A DNA stretch of 64,000 bases from an uncultured Lachnospiraceae bacterium. Its GTDB lineage: Bacteria; Bacillota; Clostridia; Lachnospirales; Lachnospiraceae. This document shows positions 29,343 to 37,411 of this stretch, in pieces. The stretch is from contig CAMEDC010000008.1 in NCBI GenBank assembly GCA_945913255.1, positions 1 to 64,000 of the forward strand, in the 5' to 3' direction. The notes under the pieces are model-generated. The model was not told the DNA's origin, made no database searches, and was given only the letters and a program-made list of their open reading frames with translations. How positions within the stretch are numbered: the first letter of the stretch is position 1; each line of letters starts with the position of its first letter. Both the position numbers and the translations under genes were made by a program.

Positions 29343-30671
29343 TTATGCCTGTTTTTTCTTACGTCCGGAAACCATGAAGCAGCTGATGAGCAGGGAAACA
29401 ATATATAATACAATGGTCAGGTACAGTACAGCCTGGTAACCTGTAGGATTGATAGAGTATTCATGTCCTTCAATGATAATATCGGTGGAGTTACCAACTT
29501 TATTGACAATAAGAGTAGCTACCTGATTACCGGTAAGTCCTGCAAATGCCCATGCGGAAAGGGTAATTCCGTGAATTGCGCTGATATTTTGCATTCCGAA
29601 ATGATCGGAAAGAAGGGTGGGCACATTGCTGAAGCCACCGCCGTATCCGGCATTTACTACAAACAGAAGAACCAATACCAGAATGGTAAGCAGCATACTG
29701 GTTGAAGAACCGTTAATGATATTTTCACCCTGCTTTGCAATTCCCTGAGTTACAATCACAAGTGCCGTAGCAACGATGGAAAGGACAAAAATTATCTTGT
29801 AAATGGTATTTCTATCCTTCATTTTGTCTGCCCAGGCAGAGAAGCCGAGGCGTCCGCCTGCATTGAAAACAGCAGTAATGGAGGAAAGAACACCTGCCAT
29901 AGCGCCGAGGCCGATACATTTGATAATCATTTTCTCCTGGGAAATCAGAGCCAGACCGCAGGTAATGTTCAAGTAGAACATCAACCAGATACCGATAAAT
30001 ACAACGGGCTTTGTCTTGATAACATCGATAGGTCTTGCACCCTTTTCCTGAGTGGCGGGTTCATGCCATCCGGCAGGCTTTGCAAGAAGCAAGTGACCTA
30101 CAAACATCATAATGAAGTAAACACAAGCCAGAATCAGGAACATCTTATAGATGCCGCCGTCTCCGAGTGATTTCAAAAGTGCCTGCATAATAGGGCTTGC
30201 GATAGCCTTTGCCGCACCGAAGCCTGCAACGGCAAGTCCGGTTGCAAGACCCTTACGGTCTTCAAACCAGAGCATTAGGGTGTTGACAGGAGAGAGATAA
30301 CCGATACCGAGACCGATACCCATGATAAAGCCGTAACATATGTAAATACCAATCAGAGAAATGAGGCTGCCCTGATGTGCACCGCCGTACCAGATAAAGA
30401 AACCGGTTCCGGCCATACCTGTGGCGAAGCAGATAGCGGCAATCAGAGAAGAACGGTGAATGTCTTTTTCAACAACGTTTCCGAGAAAAGCAGCAGACAT
30501 GCCGAGAAAGAAAATGGCGAAGCTGAAAGCCCATTCGGTTGCACTCTTGGAAAAACCGATATAGTCGGCAATCTCCTGGCTGAAAATAGACCAACAGTAA
30601 ACAGTGCCAATGCTGCAGTGAAGCAGTAGTGCAGGAATAGCTGCGCGTATCTATTTGTTCTGGATTTTCAT
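29343..30671 (-). pseudogene. OFA-type MFS transporter with TAG at codon 7
   Basis: In-frame reading from the ATG complement at 30669-30671 gives MKIQNK*IRAAIPALLLHCSIGTVYCWSIFSQEIADYIGFSKSATEWAFSFAIFFLGMSAAFLGN..., continuing through the ORF 29343-30500. TAG is at 30651-30653 (plus strand cta). Confidence 0.8.
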
Positions 30672-30853
30672 AATTTGAATCCCCCATATGTATAATATAG
30701 TATGAAGTTGCTTTATTCATCATACTCCTCTTTTTGACAAAAAGCAAGATTGCGGACGATACACAAGTATGTTAAGATAGCATCATTAACCCTGTGAATG
30801 TGCAGCCCGGTTCCGATAAACAATGCCGGGAGACGTAAAAAAGGAGGATTATC

Positions 30854-31699
30854 ATGCACTCACCCTTGGAAATTGCAAGAAACTTTGTGGAAATCGGAAT
30901 TCATAAGGTAAAGCTTTCTGCGTGGAAAATGTTGATTCTGGGAATGTTTGCGGGTGCCTTTATCGGTTTTGCGGGAATTGCCTCTACTACGGCATCGGCT
31001 ACTGTGGAAAATGCATCTGTGGCCAGACTTCTCAGTGCCTGCGTGTTTCCTGCGGGAATGGCTATGGTACTGGTGGCGGGCAGCGAACTTTTTACCGGAA
31101 ATAATCTGATTATTATCAGTGTGTTGGAGAAAAAAGTCAAAGTACGTGAGATGCTGAAGAACTGGCTGTTTGTATTTTTGGGAAATTTTTTGGGTGCAGC
31201 GTTTGTGGCTGTAATGATTGTATATGGACATATTCCTGATTTATACGGCGGAAGACTGGCGGAAAAGATTGTGGCAGCAGGCGTGGTACGCGTGGAACAG
31301 ACCTTTACGGAAGCCTTTATCAAGGGAGTTCTCTGCAATATCCTGGTCTGCATTGCCGTCTGGGCTGCCTTTGCGGCCAAGAAGGTATCCGGAAAGCTGA
31401 TGATGAGCTTCTGGCCGGTTATGATATTCGTACTCTGCGGGTTCGAGCACAGCATTGCTGATATCTATTTTTGCATTGCGGGCATTCTGACTTCTTCGGA
31501 ATATGGAATTGCGGCAGAAAATCTGCACTGGGCAAGTTTTCTGCTGAAAAATCTTCTGCCTGTCACTCTGGGAAATATTTTCGGAGGTGCAGGTATTATG
31601 GCAGTGGGATATTGGCTGGTATATCTCCGACATACTCCTTATTACGAAATGTCTATTGAAGATGAGCAGGAGGAGATTGACATCGCCGAGGAATATTAA
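30854..31699 (+). CDS. Formate/nitrite transporter (FNT) family channel
   Basis: GMFAGAFIGFAGIASTTASAT...PAGMAMVLVAGSELFTGNNL...NWLFVFLGNFLGAAFVA...CGFEHSIADIYF. Confidence 0.93.
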   Translation: MHSPLEIARNFVEIGIHKVKLSAWKMLILGMFAGAFIGFAGIASTTASATVENASVARLLSACVFPAGMAMVLVAGSELFTGNNLIIISVLEKKVKVREMLKNWLFVFLGNFLGAAFVAVMIVYGHIPDLYGGRLAEKIVAAGVVRVEQTFTEAFIKGVLCNILVCIAVWAAFAAKKVSGKLMMSFWPVMIFVLCGFEHSIADIYFCIAGILTSSEYGIAAENLHWASFLLKNLLPVTLGNIFGGAGIMAVGYWLVYLRHTPYYEMSIEDEQEEIDIAEEY

Positions 31700-31715
31700 A
31701 AATAACACTGTGCTT

Positions 31716-31808
31716 TTGATTAAAATAAATCAATATATAGAAAAACAAAATCATTGATTATGGCTTATAATATGGTAAGATTAGTAAAATCAAATTATAA
31801 ATAATCAA
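31716..31808. promoter_or_regulatory. Cluster of five TTGATT/AATCAA motifs upstream of the LeuA-AraC fusion gene
   Basis: TTGATT 31716-31721, AATCAA 31728-31733 (forming TTGATT-aaaata-AATCAA), TTGATT 31754-31759 (within AATCATTGATT), AATCAA 31788-31793 and 31803-31808. Confidence 0.45.
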
Positions 31809-31824
31809 AAAGGATGATAAATTT

Positions 31825-33828
31825 ATGATGAAAAGCACAGTAATCAAGGAAAAATACGGAAAGACATATCATATGCCACCTGAAGTGACCTATGACTGGG
31901 TGAAAAAGGATTGTATTGAGAAAGCACCCATCTGGTGCAGTGTTGATTTGCGGGATGGCAACCAGGCACTGATTGATCCCATGAGCCTGGAGGATAAACT
32001 GGAGTTTTTCAAACTGCTTGTGGATATCGGCTTCAAGGAGATTGAGGTGGGATTCCCGGCCTCCTCGGATACGGAATATAATTTTATCAGAGCCTTGATT
32101 GAAAGAAATATGATTCCGAAGGATGTGACCATTCAGGTACTGACACAGGCAAGAGAACATATTATCCGAAAGACCTTTGATGCAGTGAAGGGCGCACCTC
32201 ATGCGGTGGTGCATCTCTATAACTCTACATCGGTAGAGCAGAGGGAGCAGGTATTTAAAAAAGATAAGGAAGCAATCAAAAAGCTGGCGGTAGATGGCGC
32301 AGAACTTTTGAAGAAAATGGCAGATGAAACAGAAGGAAACTTTACCTTCGAGTACAGTCCGGAAAGCTTTTCCCAGACAGAAGTAGATTATGCCTTGGAA
32401 GTCTGTAATGCGGTGCTGGATGTATGGCAGCCGACGAAAGATAATAAGGCAATTATCAATTTGCCTACTACGGTACAGGTGGCAATGCCCCATGTATTTG
32501 CCGGACAGGTAGAATATATGCATAAGCATCTGAAATACCGGGAAAATGTTGTATTGAGCGTGCATCCCCACAACGACAGAGGCTGCGGTGTCAGTGATGC
32601 GGAGTTTGGTATTCTGGCGGGTGCGGACAGAGTGGAAGGTACTCTTTTCGGCAATGGTGAGCGTACCGGAAATGTGGATATTATCACGGTTGCATTAAAT
32701 ATGATGTGCCATGGTGTGGACAGCGGCCTGGATTTTTCCGGCATTATGAAGATAAGGGAAGCTTATGAGCGGTTTACGGGAATGAAGGTTCACGAGAGAA
32801 CACCTTATGCGGGAGACCTTGTGTTTACGGCATTTTCAGGTTCCCATCAGGATGCCATCAGCAAGGGTATGAACTGGCTGAAGGAAGGAAAGAGCGGAAA
32901 GCGTTGGGATGTGCCTTATCTGCCCATTGACCCGGCAGATGTGGGAAGAGAGTATGAGTCGGACGTAATTCGTATCAACAGTGTGTCCGGCAAGGGCGGT
33001 GTGGCATTTGTCTTAAAGCAGAAATTCGGTTTTTCTCTGCCTGCTGCAATGAAAGAAGAAGTGGGATACTTGATAAAGGGTGTATCCGACAAACGACATC
33101 AGGAGCTGCTTCCTGCGGAAATATACGCTATTTTTGAGGAAAATTACATTAATCCCCGCAGCGTGTTCCGTATTCCGGAGTGCCATTTTAAGCAGGAACG
33201 TGGTATTCAGGCAGAAGTAACGATTGAACAGAATGGCGGGACAAGAGTCATCAGGACCTCCGGTAACGGGCGTCTTGACGCAGTGAGTAATGCGATAAAA
33301 ACATATTTTGGCATCAATTACGAATTGTCGGTATACGAGGAACATGCGATTTCCAAAGGTTCCAGCTCCAAAGCGGCAGCATATGTGGGTGTGATGCATG
33401 ATGGCAGATTTTACTGGGGAGTTGGAGTGGATGAGGATATTATTAAGGCTTCCATAGCCGCACTTACTTCCGCAGCGAACAAACTGGCGGCAGAGCAGCA
33501 CATTACGGCGGGAAGAGAAGACAGAGTTGTGGAAATCATCAACTTTATCCAGAATGATTATAAAAATGTAACTTTGGAAACACTTTCGGAAGAGTTTCAT
33601 CTGTCAAAGCCTTATCTTTCCAAATATATCAAGGAGAAAGCGGGAGCCACCTTCCAGGAGGTTGTAAAGGAAGAGCGCATGAAAAAAGCCCGTATGCTGC
33701 TCCGGGAGACAAACCAGACAGTAGAGACGGTTGCCTCTGAAGTCGGTTATGAAAATGTGGAGCATTTTAACAGGCTTTTTAAAAGGAGCTATGGGATTAC
33801 GCCGGTACAGTACAGAAAACAAGGATAA
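31825..33828 (+). CDS. leuA: 2-isopropylmalate synthase fused to a C-terminal AraC-type helix-turn-helix domain
   Basis: Single ORF of 667 aa: catalytic APIWCSVDLRDGNQALIDPM...VEVGFPASSDTEY-type region and SVHPHNDRGCGVSDAEFGILAGADRVEGTLFGNGERTGN; regulatory region GNGRLDAVSNAIKTYF; then VVEIINFIQNDYKNVTLETLSEEFHLSKPYLSKYIKEKAG...VETVASEVGYENVEHFNRLFKRSYGITPVQYRKQ. Confidence 0.95.
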   Translation: MMKSTVIKEKYGKTYHMPPEVTYDWVKKDCIEKAPIWCSVDLRDGNQALIDPMSLEDKLEFFKLLVDIGFKEIEVGFPASSDTEYNFIRALIERNMIPKDVTIQVLTQAREHIIRKTFDAVKGAPHAVVHLYNSTSVEQREQVFKKDKEAIKKLAVDGAELLKKMADETEGNFTFEYSPESFSQTEVDYALEVCNAVLDVWQPTKDNKAIINLPTTVQVAMPHVFAGQVEYMHKHLKYRENVVLSVHPHNDRGCGVSDAEFGILAGADRVEGTLFGNGERTGNVDIITVALNMMCHGVDSGLDFSGIMKIREAYERFTGMKVHERTPYAGDLVFTAFSGSHQDAISKGMNWLKEGKSGKRWDVPYLPIDPADVGREYESDVIRINSVSGKGGVAFVLKQKFGFSLPAAMKEEVGYLIKGVSDKRHQELLPAEIYAIFEENYINPRSVFRIPECHFKQERGIQAEVTIEQNGGTRVIRTSGNGRLDAVSNAIKTYFGINYELSVYEEHAISKGSSSKAAAYVGVMHDGRFYWGVGVDEDIIKASIAALTSAANKLAAEQHITAGREDRVVEIINFIQNDYKNVTLETLSEEFHLSKPYLSKYIKEKAGATFQEVVKEERMKKARMLLRETNQTVETVASEVGYENVEHFNRLFKRSYGITPVQYRKQG

Positions 33829-33830
33829 AT

Positions 33831-34817
33831 TTATTTCTCTGGATAAAGCCAGCCTGCGTATTCCATAATGGACTGGTTTTCCATTCTTTTATCGGATTTC
33901 TGCATCTGTTTCCGGTAATCGCGGGGAGACATCTGCATGATTTTGATAAAATAGCGGTTAAAGCTGGAGACGGAATGAAATCCCACGGTTTCCGAAATAT
34001 TCAGAATGGAATCCTCAGTGCTTCTCAGCAGATTGCAGGCCTTTGTAATCCGGGTATTGTTTACAAAATCCAGAGGAGAGGTGCCCATGATGTCGTGGAA
34101 TACGCGGCGAAAATGGGTCGGACTCCAATGGCATAGGTCAGCCAGATATTCTATGGAAAACTGGCTGCTGTAATTTTCTTCAATATAGTCTAAGGCAGGG
34201 GCAATGACAAGGGCGTTGTCCTTGTCTTCTTCCTGGCTCGGAGCAGCCTCGGCGGCTCCGGTATCCGAATTGCCATCCTCATTTTTCTCCAGTGTTTCAA
34301 TTCGCAAAAGTTCAATGTATAAAGACAGCAAAAGACCTTTGGCACTCAGCTGATAGCTGGGTTTCTGCTCTTCCAGTTCCCGTATGACGGACAGGACAAG
34401 CTCATAAACCTGCGGATGATCGGTTCGGTTTAAAATAGGCAGGAAACCATGGGAAGAGTAAATCGAAAAATCGAAATTTTTCCATGTGGCAGGCAGCATA
34501 TTGCGAAACAGCTCCTGCGGATCAAAATAAATATAAGACCAGTGGCTCTCCGTACCGGGTGTACTATATGTAGTGTGCGGAACGTTTTTGGGAATCACGG
34601 TGACATCCCCTGCCTTGAAGGATAGGGGTTCTCCGAAAAATTCAATGCATCCGCTGTCTGAGTGGCAGATACCGATTTCCAGACAGTTATGGAAATGCAG
34701 TCGTCCGCTGGGAACATCCGATATTTTCCAGTAATCTCCGGACAGAAGCAGCACGGGAAAATGCATGGGCAGATAGTAACTTCTGTATTCCGTGACAACA
34801 CCTTTCTGTTTTGCCAT
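33831..34817 (-). CDS. AraC-family transcriptional regulator (cupin sensor + HTH)
   Basis: LHFHNCLEIGICHSDSG...GDVTVIPKNVPHT; C-terminal FSIEYLADLCHWSPTHFRRVFHDIMG...NISETVGFHSVSSFNRYFIKIMQMSPRDYRK. Confidence 0.93.
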   Translation of the reverse strand: MAKQKGVVTEYRSYYLPMHFPVLLLSGDYWKISDVPSGRLHFHNCLEIGICHSDSGCIEFFGEPLSFKAGDVTVIPKNVPHTTYSTPGTESHWSYIYFDPQELFRNMLPATWKNFDFSIYSSHGFLPILNRTDHPQVYELVLSVIRELEEQKPSYQLSAKGLLLSLYIELLRIETLEKNEDGNSDTGAAEAAPSQEEDKDNALVIAPALDYIEENYSSQFSIEYLADLCHWSPTHFRRVFHDIMGTSPLDFVNNTRITKACNLLRSTEDSILNISETVGFHSVSSFNRYFIKIMQMSPRDYRKQMQKSDKRMENQSIMEYAGWLYPEK

Positions 34818-34848
34818 AATAATCTTCCTTTCATTATCTTTACATACT

Positions 34849-35002
34849 GTAACTATTCAGAGCCCATTCGCAAAATCGCCTCTTCGAGGCTTTCCTTTTG
34901 CTCATGTTGGGCTTCTCACCATATAAATTTTCAAAAATATGTTCATTCATGCAAGCATGATTCACATATTTATTGAAAATTTGCATGGCTCTGAATAGTT
35001 AC
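34849..35002. mobile_element. 154-bp MITE, probably IS66-type
   Basis: Perfect 16-bp terminal inverted repeats GTAACTATTCAGAGCC (34849-34864) / GGCTCTGAATAGTTAC (34987-35002), flanked by an 8-bp direct repeat TACATACT (34841-34848 and 35003-35010). No coding capacity; two internal hairpins. Confidence 0.88.
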
Positions 35003-35193
35003 TACATACTATATATAGCAATCAAATCGAATAAAATCAACCATAACTTTGTGTAACCACATCTCTTTTCGTTCATAATTCGGTTACATTTTCTTTAAAA
35101 TAAATCCACAAACAAACAAAACCCACATCAAATTGCCCACGAATATCACTTCAAAAAAGGGAAAAATAGGCAAAAACACTACCTACCGAAAAA

Positions 35194-35215
35194 CGAACAT
35201 TTTCTATAATGTTCG
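35194..35215. promoter_or_regulatory. Palindromic operator-like site upstream of the ABC operon
   Basis: CGAACAT-tttctata-ATGTTCG inverted repeat with 7-bp arms. Confidence 0.45.
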
Positions 35216-35343
35216 ATTTTGCATAGTTTTTTGAGCGTATTGCTTAGAAAAAGTCGTCGACATGTATGATAATATGCTTATAAAGTTACAAAAACTGTAC
35301 AAATTGACGATGATTTTACAGTGTGCATTGGAGGAGGTCAGAT

Positions 35344-36297
35344 ATGGCAAAAAAGAGTGATGCCAATAAGGTAGCAGTTAGGACCAAAACCACCTGGAAA
35401 CACGCCTTCAAAAGAGACTGGCAGTTGTATCTGCTTTTGTTGTTCCCGCTGGTGATGGTGTTCCTTTTCAACTATGCTTCTTATCCCGGTTTGAGAATCG
35501 CATTTATGGATTATAAGCCTGCTAAGGGATATTCAGGCAGCGAATGGGTCGGATGGGCCACCTTCCAGAAGATTTTCAAGGATCCGGATTTTATCCGTGC
35601 ACTGAGAAACTCATTGATATTCAATATAGCAGATTTGCTGGTGAGCTTCCCGATGCCGATTATCCTGGCACTGATTTTAAATGAACTCCGTTATCCCAAG
35701 TTCAAAAAGGTTTCGCAGACGATACTGTATCTGCCGCACTTCCTTTCCTGGGCAATCATCGGAAGCGTGGCGCTGACCATGTTCAAGCCTTCCAGCGGTC
35801 TGGTGAATATCGCACTGATGAATGCAGGAATTATAGAAGAAGGTATTCCTTTCCTGAATGAGCCGTATCACTGGGCAGTGACTTATCTGCTGATTGGCGT
35901 ATGGCAGGGCATGGGATGGGGAACCATCCTGTATCTGGCAGCAATCACCGGAATCAGCGGAGAACTTTACGAAGCGGCGATGATTGACGGTGCGGGAAGA
36001 TGGAAACGTATGTGGTACATCACACTTCCCGGTATCAAGAGTACGATAGTAACACTGCTGATTATGAACCTTGGTCGTGTCATGGGAAGTAATCTGGAGC
36101 GTCTGACAGCTCTCGGAAATACCCAGGTCAAGGAATTCCAGTATCAGCTGGCAGTTTACATATATGCAAAAGGTATCGGAAACAACAAGTTCAGTATGGC
36201 GACAGCCGTTGGTTTGTTCCAGTCACTGGTAGGTCTGATACTGGTACTCCTGTCTGACAAGATTGCCAAGAAACTCGGCGAAGACGGATTACTGTAG
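35344..36297 (+). CDS. Sugar ABC transporter permease, LplB type
   Basis: RDWQLYLLLLFPLVMVFLFNYASYPGLRIAFMDYKP...EAAMIDGAGRWKRMWYITLPGI; start at 35344 after ggaggtc RBS. Confidence 0.93.
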   Translation: MAKKSDANKVAVRTKTTWKHAFKRDWQLYLLLLFPLVMVFLFNYASYPGLRIAFMDYKPAKGYSGSEWVGWATFQKIFKDPDFIRALRNSLIFNIADLLVSFPMPIILALILNELRYPKFKKVSQTILYLPHFLSWAIIGSVALTMFKPSSGLVNIALMNAGIIEEGIPFLNEPYHWAVTYLLIGVWQGMGWGTILYLAAITGISGELYEAAMIDGAGRWKRMWYITLPGIKSTIVTLLIMNLGRVMGSNLERLTALGNTQVKEFQYQLAVYIYAKGIGNNKFSMATAVGLFQSLVGLILVLLSDKIAKKLGEDGLL

Positions 36298-36300
36298 GAG

Positions 36301-37239
36301 GTGAGCAGAGTGAGTAAGAAAGATAAAAATACTTCAGAAATGACAACCTCCGCAGGCGGAGCACGTGCCATCAATAAATTTCGTATCGGTGATGTAATTA
36401 TGATGGCTGTCATCATAATCCTCTGTGCGACCTGTGTACTTCCGTTTATTCACGTAGCGGCAAAATCCATTTCGGGCAACACTGCAGTTATGTCAAAGTC
36501 CGTTTACTTCTGGCCGAAGGATATTACGTTTGATGCGTTCAAGCGTGTGTTCGGAGATGAATCCATGATGTATTCCATGGGCTTTTCCGCAATCGTTACC
36601 CTGGTATTTACCATTCTCGGTATGCTGGTATGTACCTGTGCCGCGTATCCTCTTTCCAAAAAGAGATTAAAAGGAAGAAAAGTACTGACCTTCCTGCTGA
36701 TGGTACCCATGTATTTTAATGCAGGTGTCATTCCCGCTTATCTGCTGTATCAGGATTTGCATGTTCTGGATACCGTGTGGGTATTGATTCTGCCTTTGAT
36801 TTACTCTTCCTACAATATGCTGATTATGAAGAACTTTTTCATGAGTACCATTCCGGATAGTTTGGAAGAATCCGCATTTCTGGATGGAGCAACCAATTTC
36901 CAGATACTCTGGAAGATAGTACTTCCGTTGTCAAAACCGATTTTGGCGACATTGTCCCTGTTCTATGCGGTAGGCCGTTGGAATTCCTACGCCGATAACA
37001 TGTACTTTACCAGAGATGCCAAACTGAAGATGATTCAGTATAAGTTGTATCAGCTGGTAGCATCTGCTACAGAAGCACAGACGGCATCCCTTGCAGATAC
37101 AGGCGGTGTCAGCCAGTCCACACCTGAGGTATTGCAGGCGGCAAGCATTATGTTTGTTACGATTCCGATTATCATTATTTATCCGTTCCTGCAGAAGTAT
37201 TTCGTACAGGGAACCATGATTGGAGCCGTCAAAGGCTAA
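36301..37239 (+). CDS. Carbohydrate ABC transporter permease, YtcP type
   Basis: LPFIHVAAKSISGNTAVMSKSVYFWPKDITFDAF...ESAFLDGATNFQILWKIVLPLSKPILATL; GTG start at 36301 or 36310. Confidence 0.93.
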   Translation: MSRVSKKDKNTSEMTTSAGGARAINKFRIGDVIMMAVIIILCATCVLPFIHVAAKSISGNTAVMSKSVYFWPKDITFDAFKRVFGDESMMYSMGFSAIVTLVFTILGMLVCTCAAYPLSKKRLKGRKVLTFLLMVPMYFNAGVIPAYLLYQDLHVLDTVWVLILPLIYSSYNMLIMKNFFMSTIPDSLEESAFLDGATNFQILWKIVLPLSKPILATLSLFYAVGRWNSYADNMYFTRDAKLKMIQYKLYQLVASATEAQTASLADTGGVSQSTPEVLQAASIMFVTIPIIIIYPFLQKYFVQGTMIGAVKG

Positions 37240-37241
37240 AA

Positions 37242-37321
37242 AAGAACTTAGAAGCTCTAAGCATGCAAAGGACGCATGCCAAGACCTTCTAAGTTCTTCG
37301 AAGAATCGCAAGCGATTCTTC
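37242..37321 (+). other. Two strong intercistronic hairpins between permease and SBP genes
   Basis: AAGAACTTAGAAG (37242-37254) pairs with CTTCTAAGTTCTT (37286-37298); GAAGAATCG (37300-37308) - CAAG - CGATTCTTC (37313-37321). Confidence 0.8.
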
Positions 37322-37411
37322 CGGTATGAAGCAAGTTTAATATATGGTAGTTTCCCGGATGGCCGGGTATCAATAAACTATACACCTATATTTATTAAGG
37401 AGGATTTCATT

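Noticed and set aside
31700-31825. T-box or leucine attenuator upstream of leuA
   Set aside because: No T-box motif, no Leu-rich leader peptide and no terminator were seen in the short AT-rich leader.
37220-37411. In-frame extension of the SBP gene to 37220
   Set aside because: It would translate the two hairpins and bypass the aaggagg RBS and a textbook lipoprotein signal peptide beginning at 37412.
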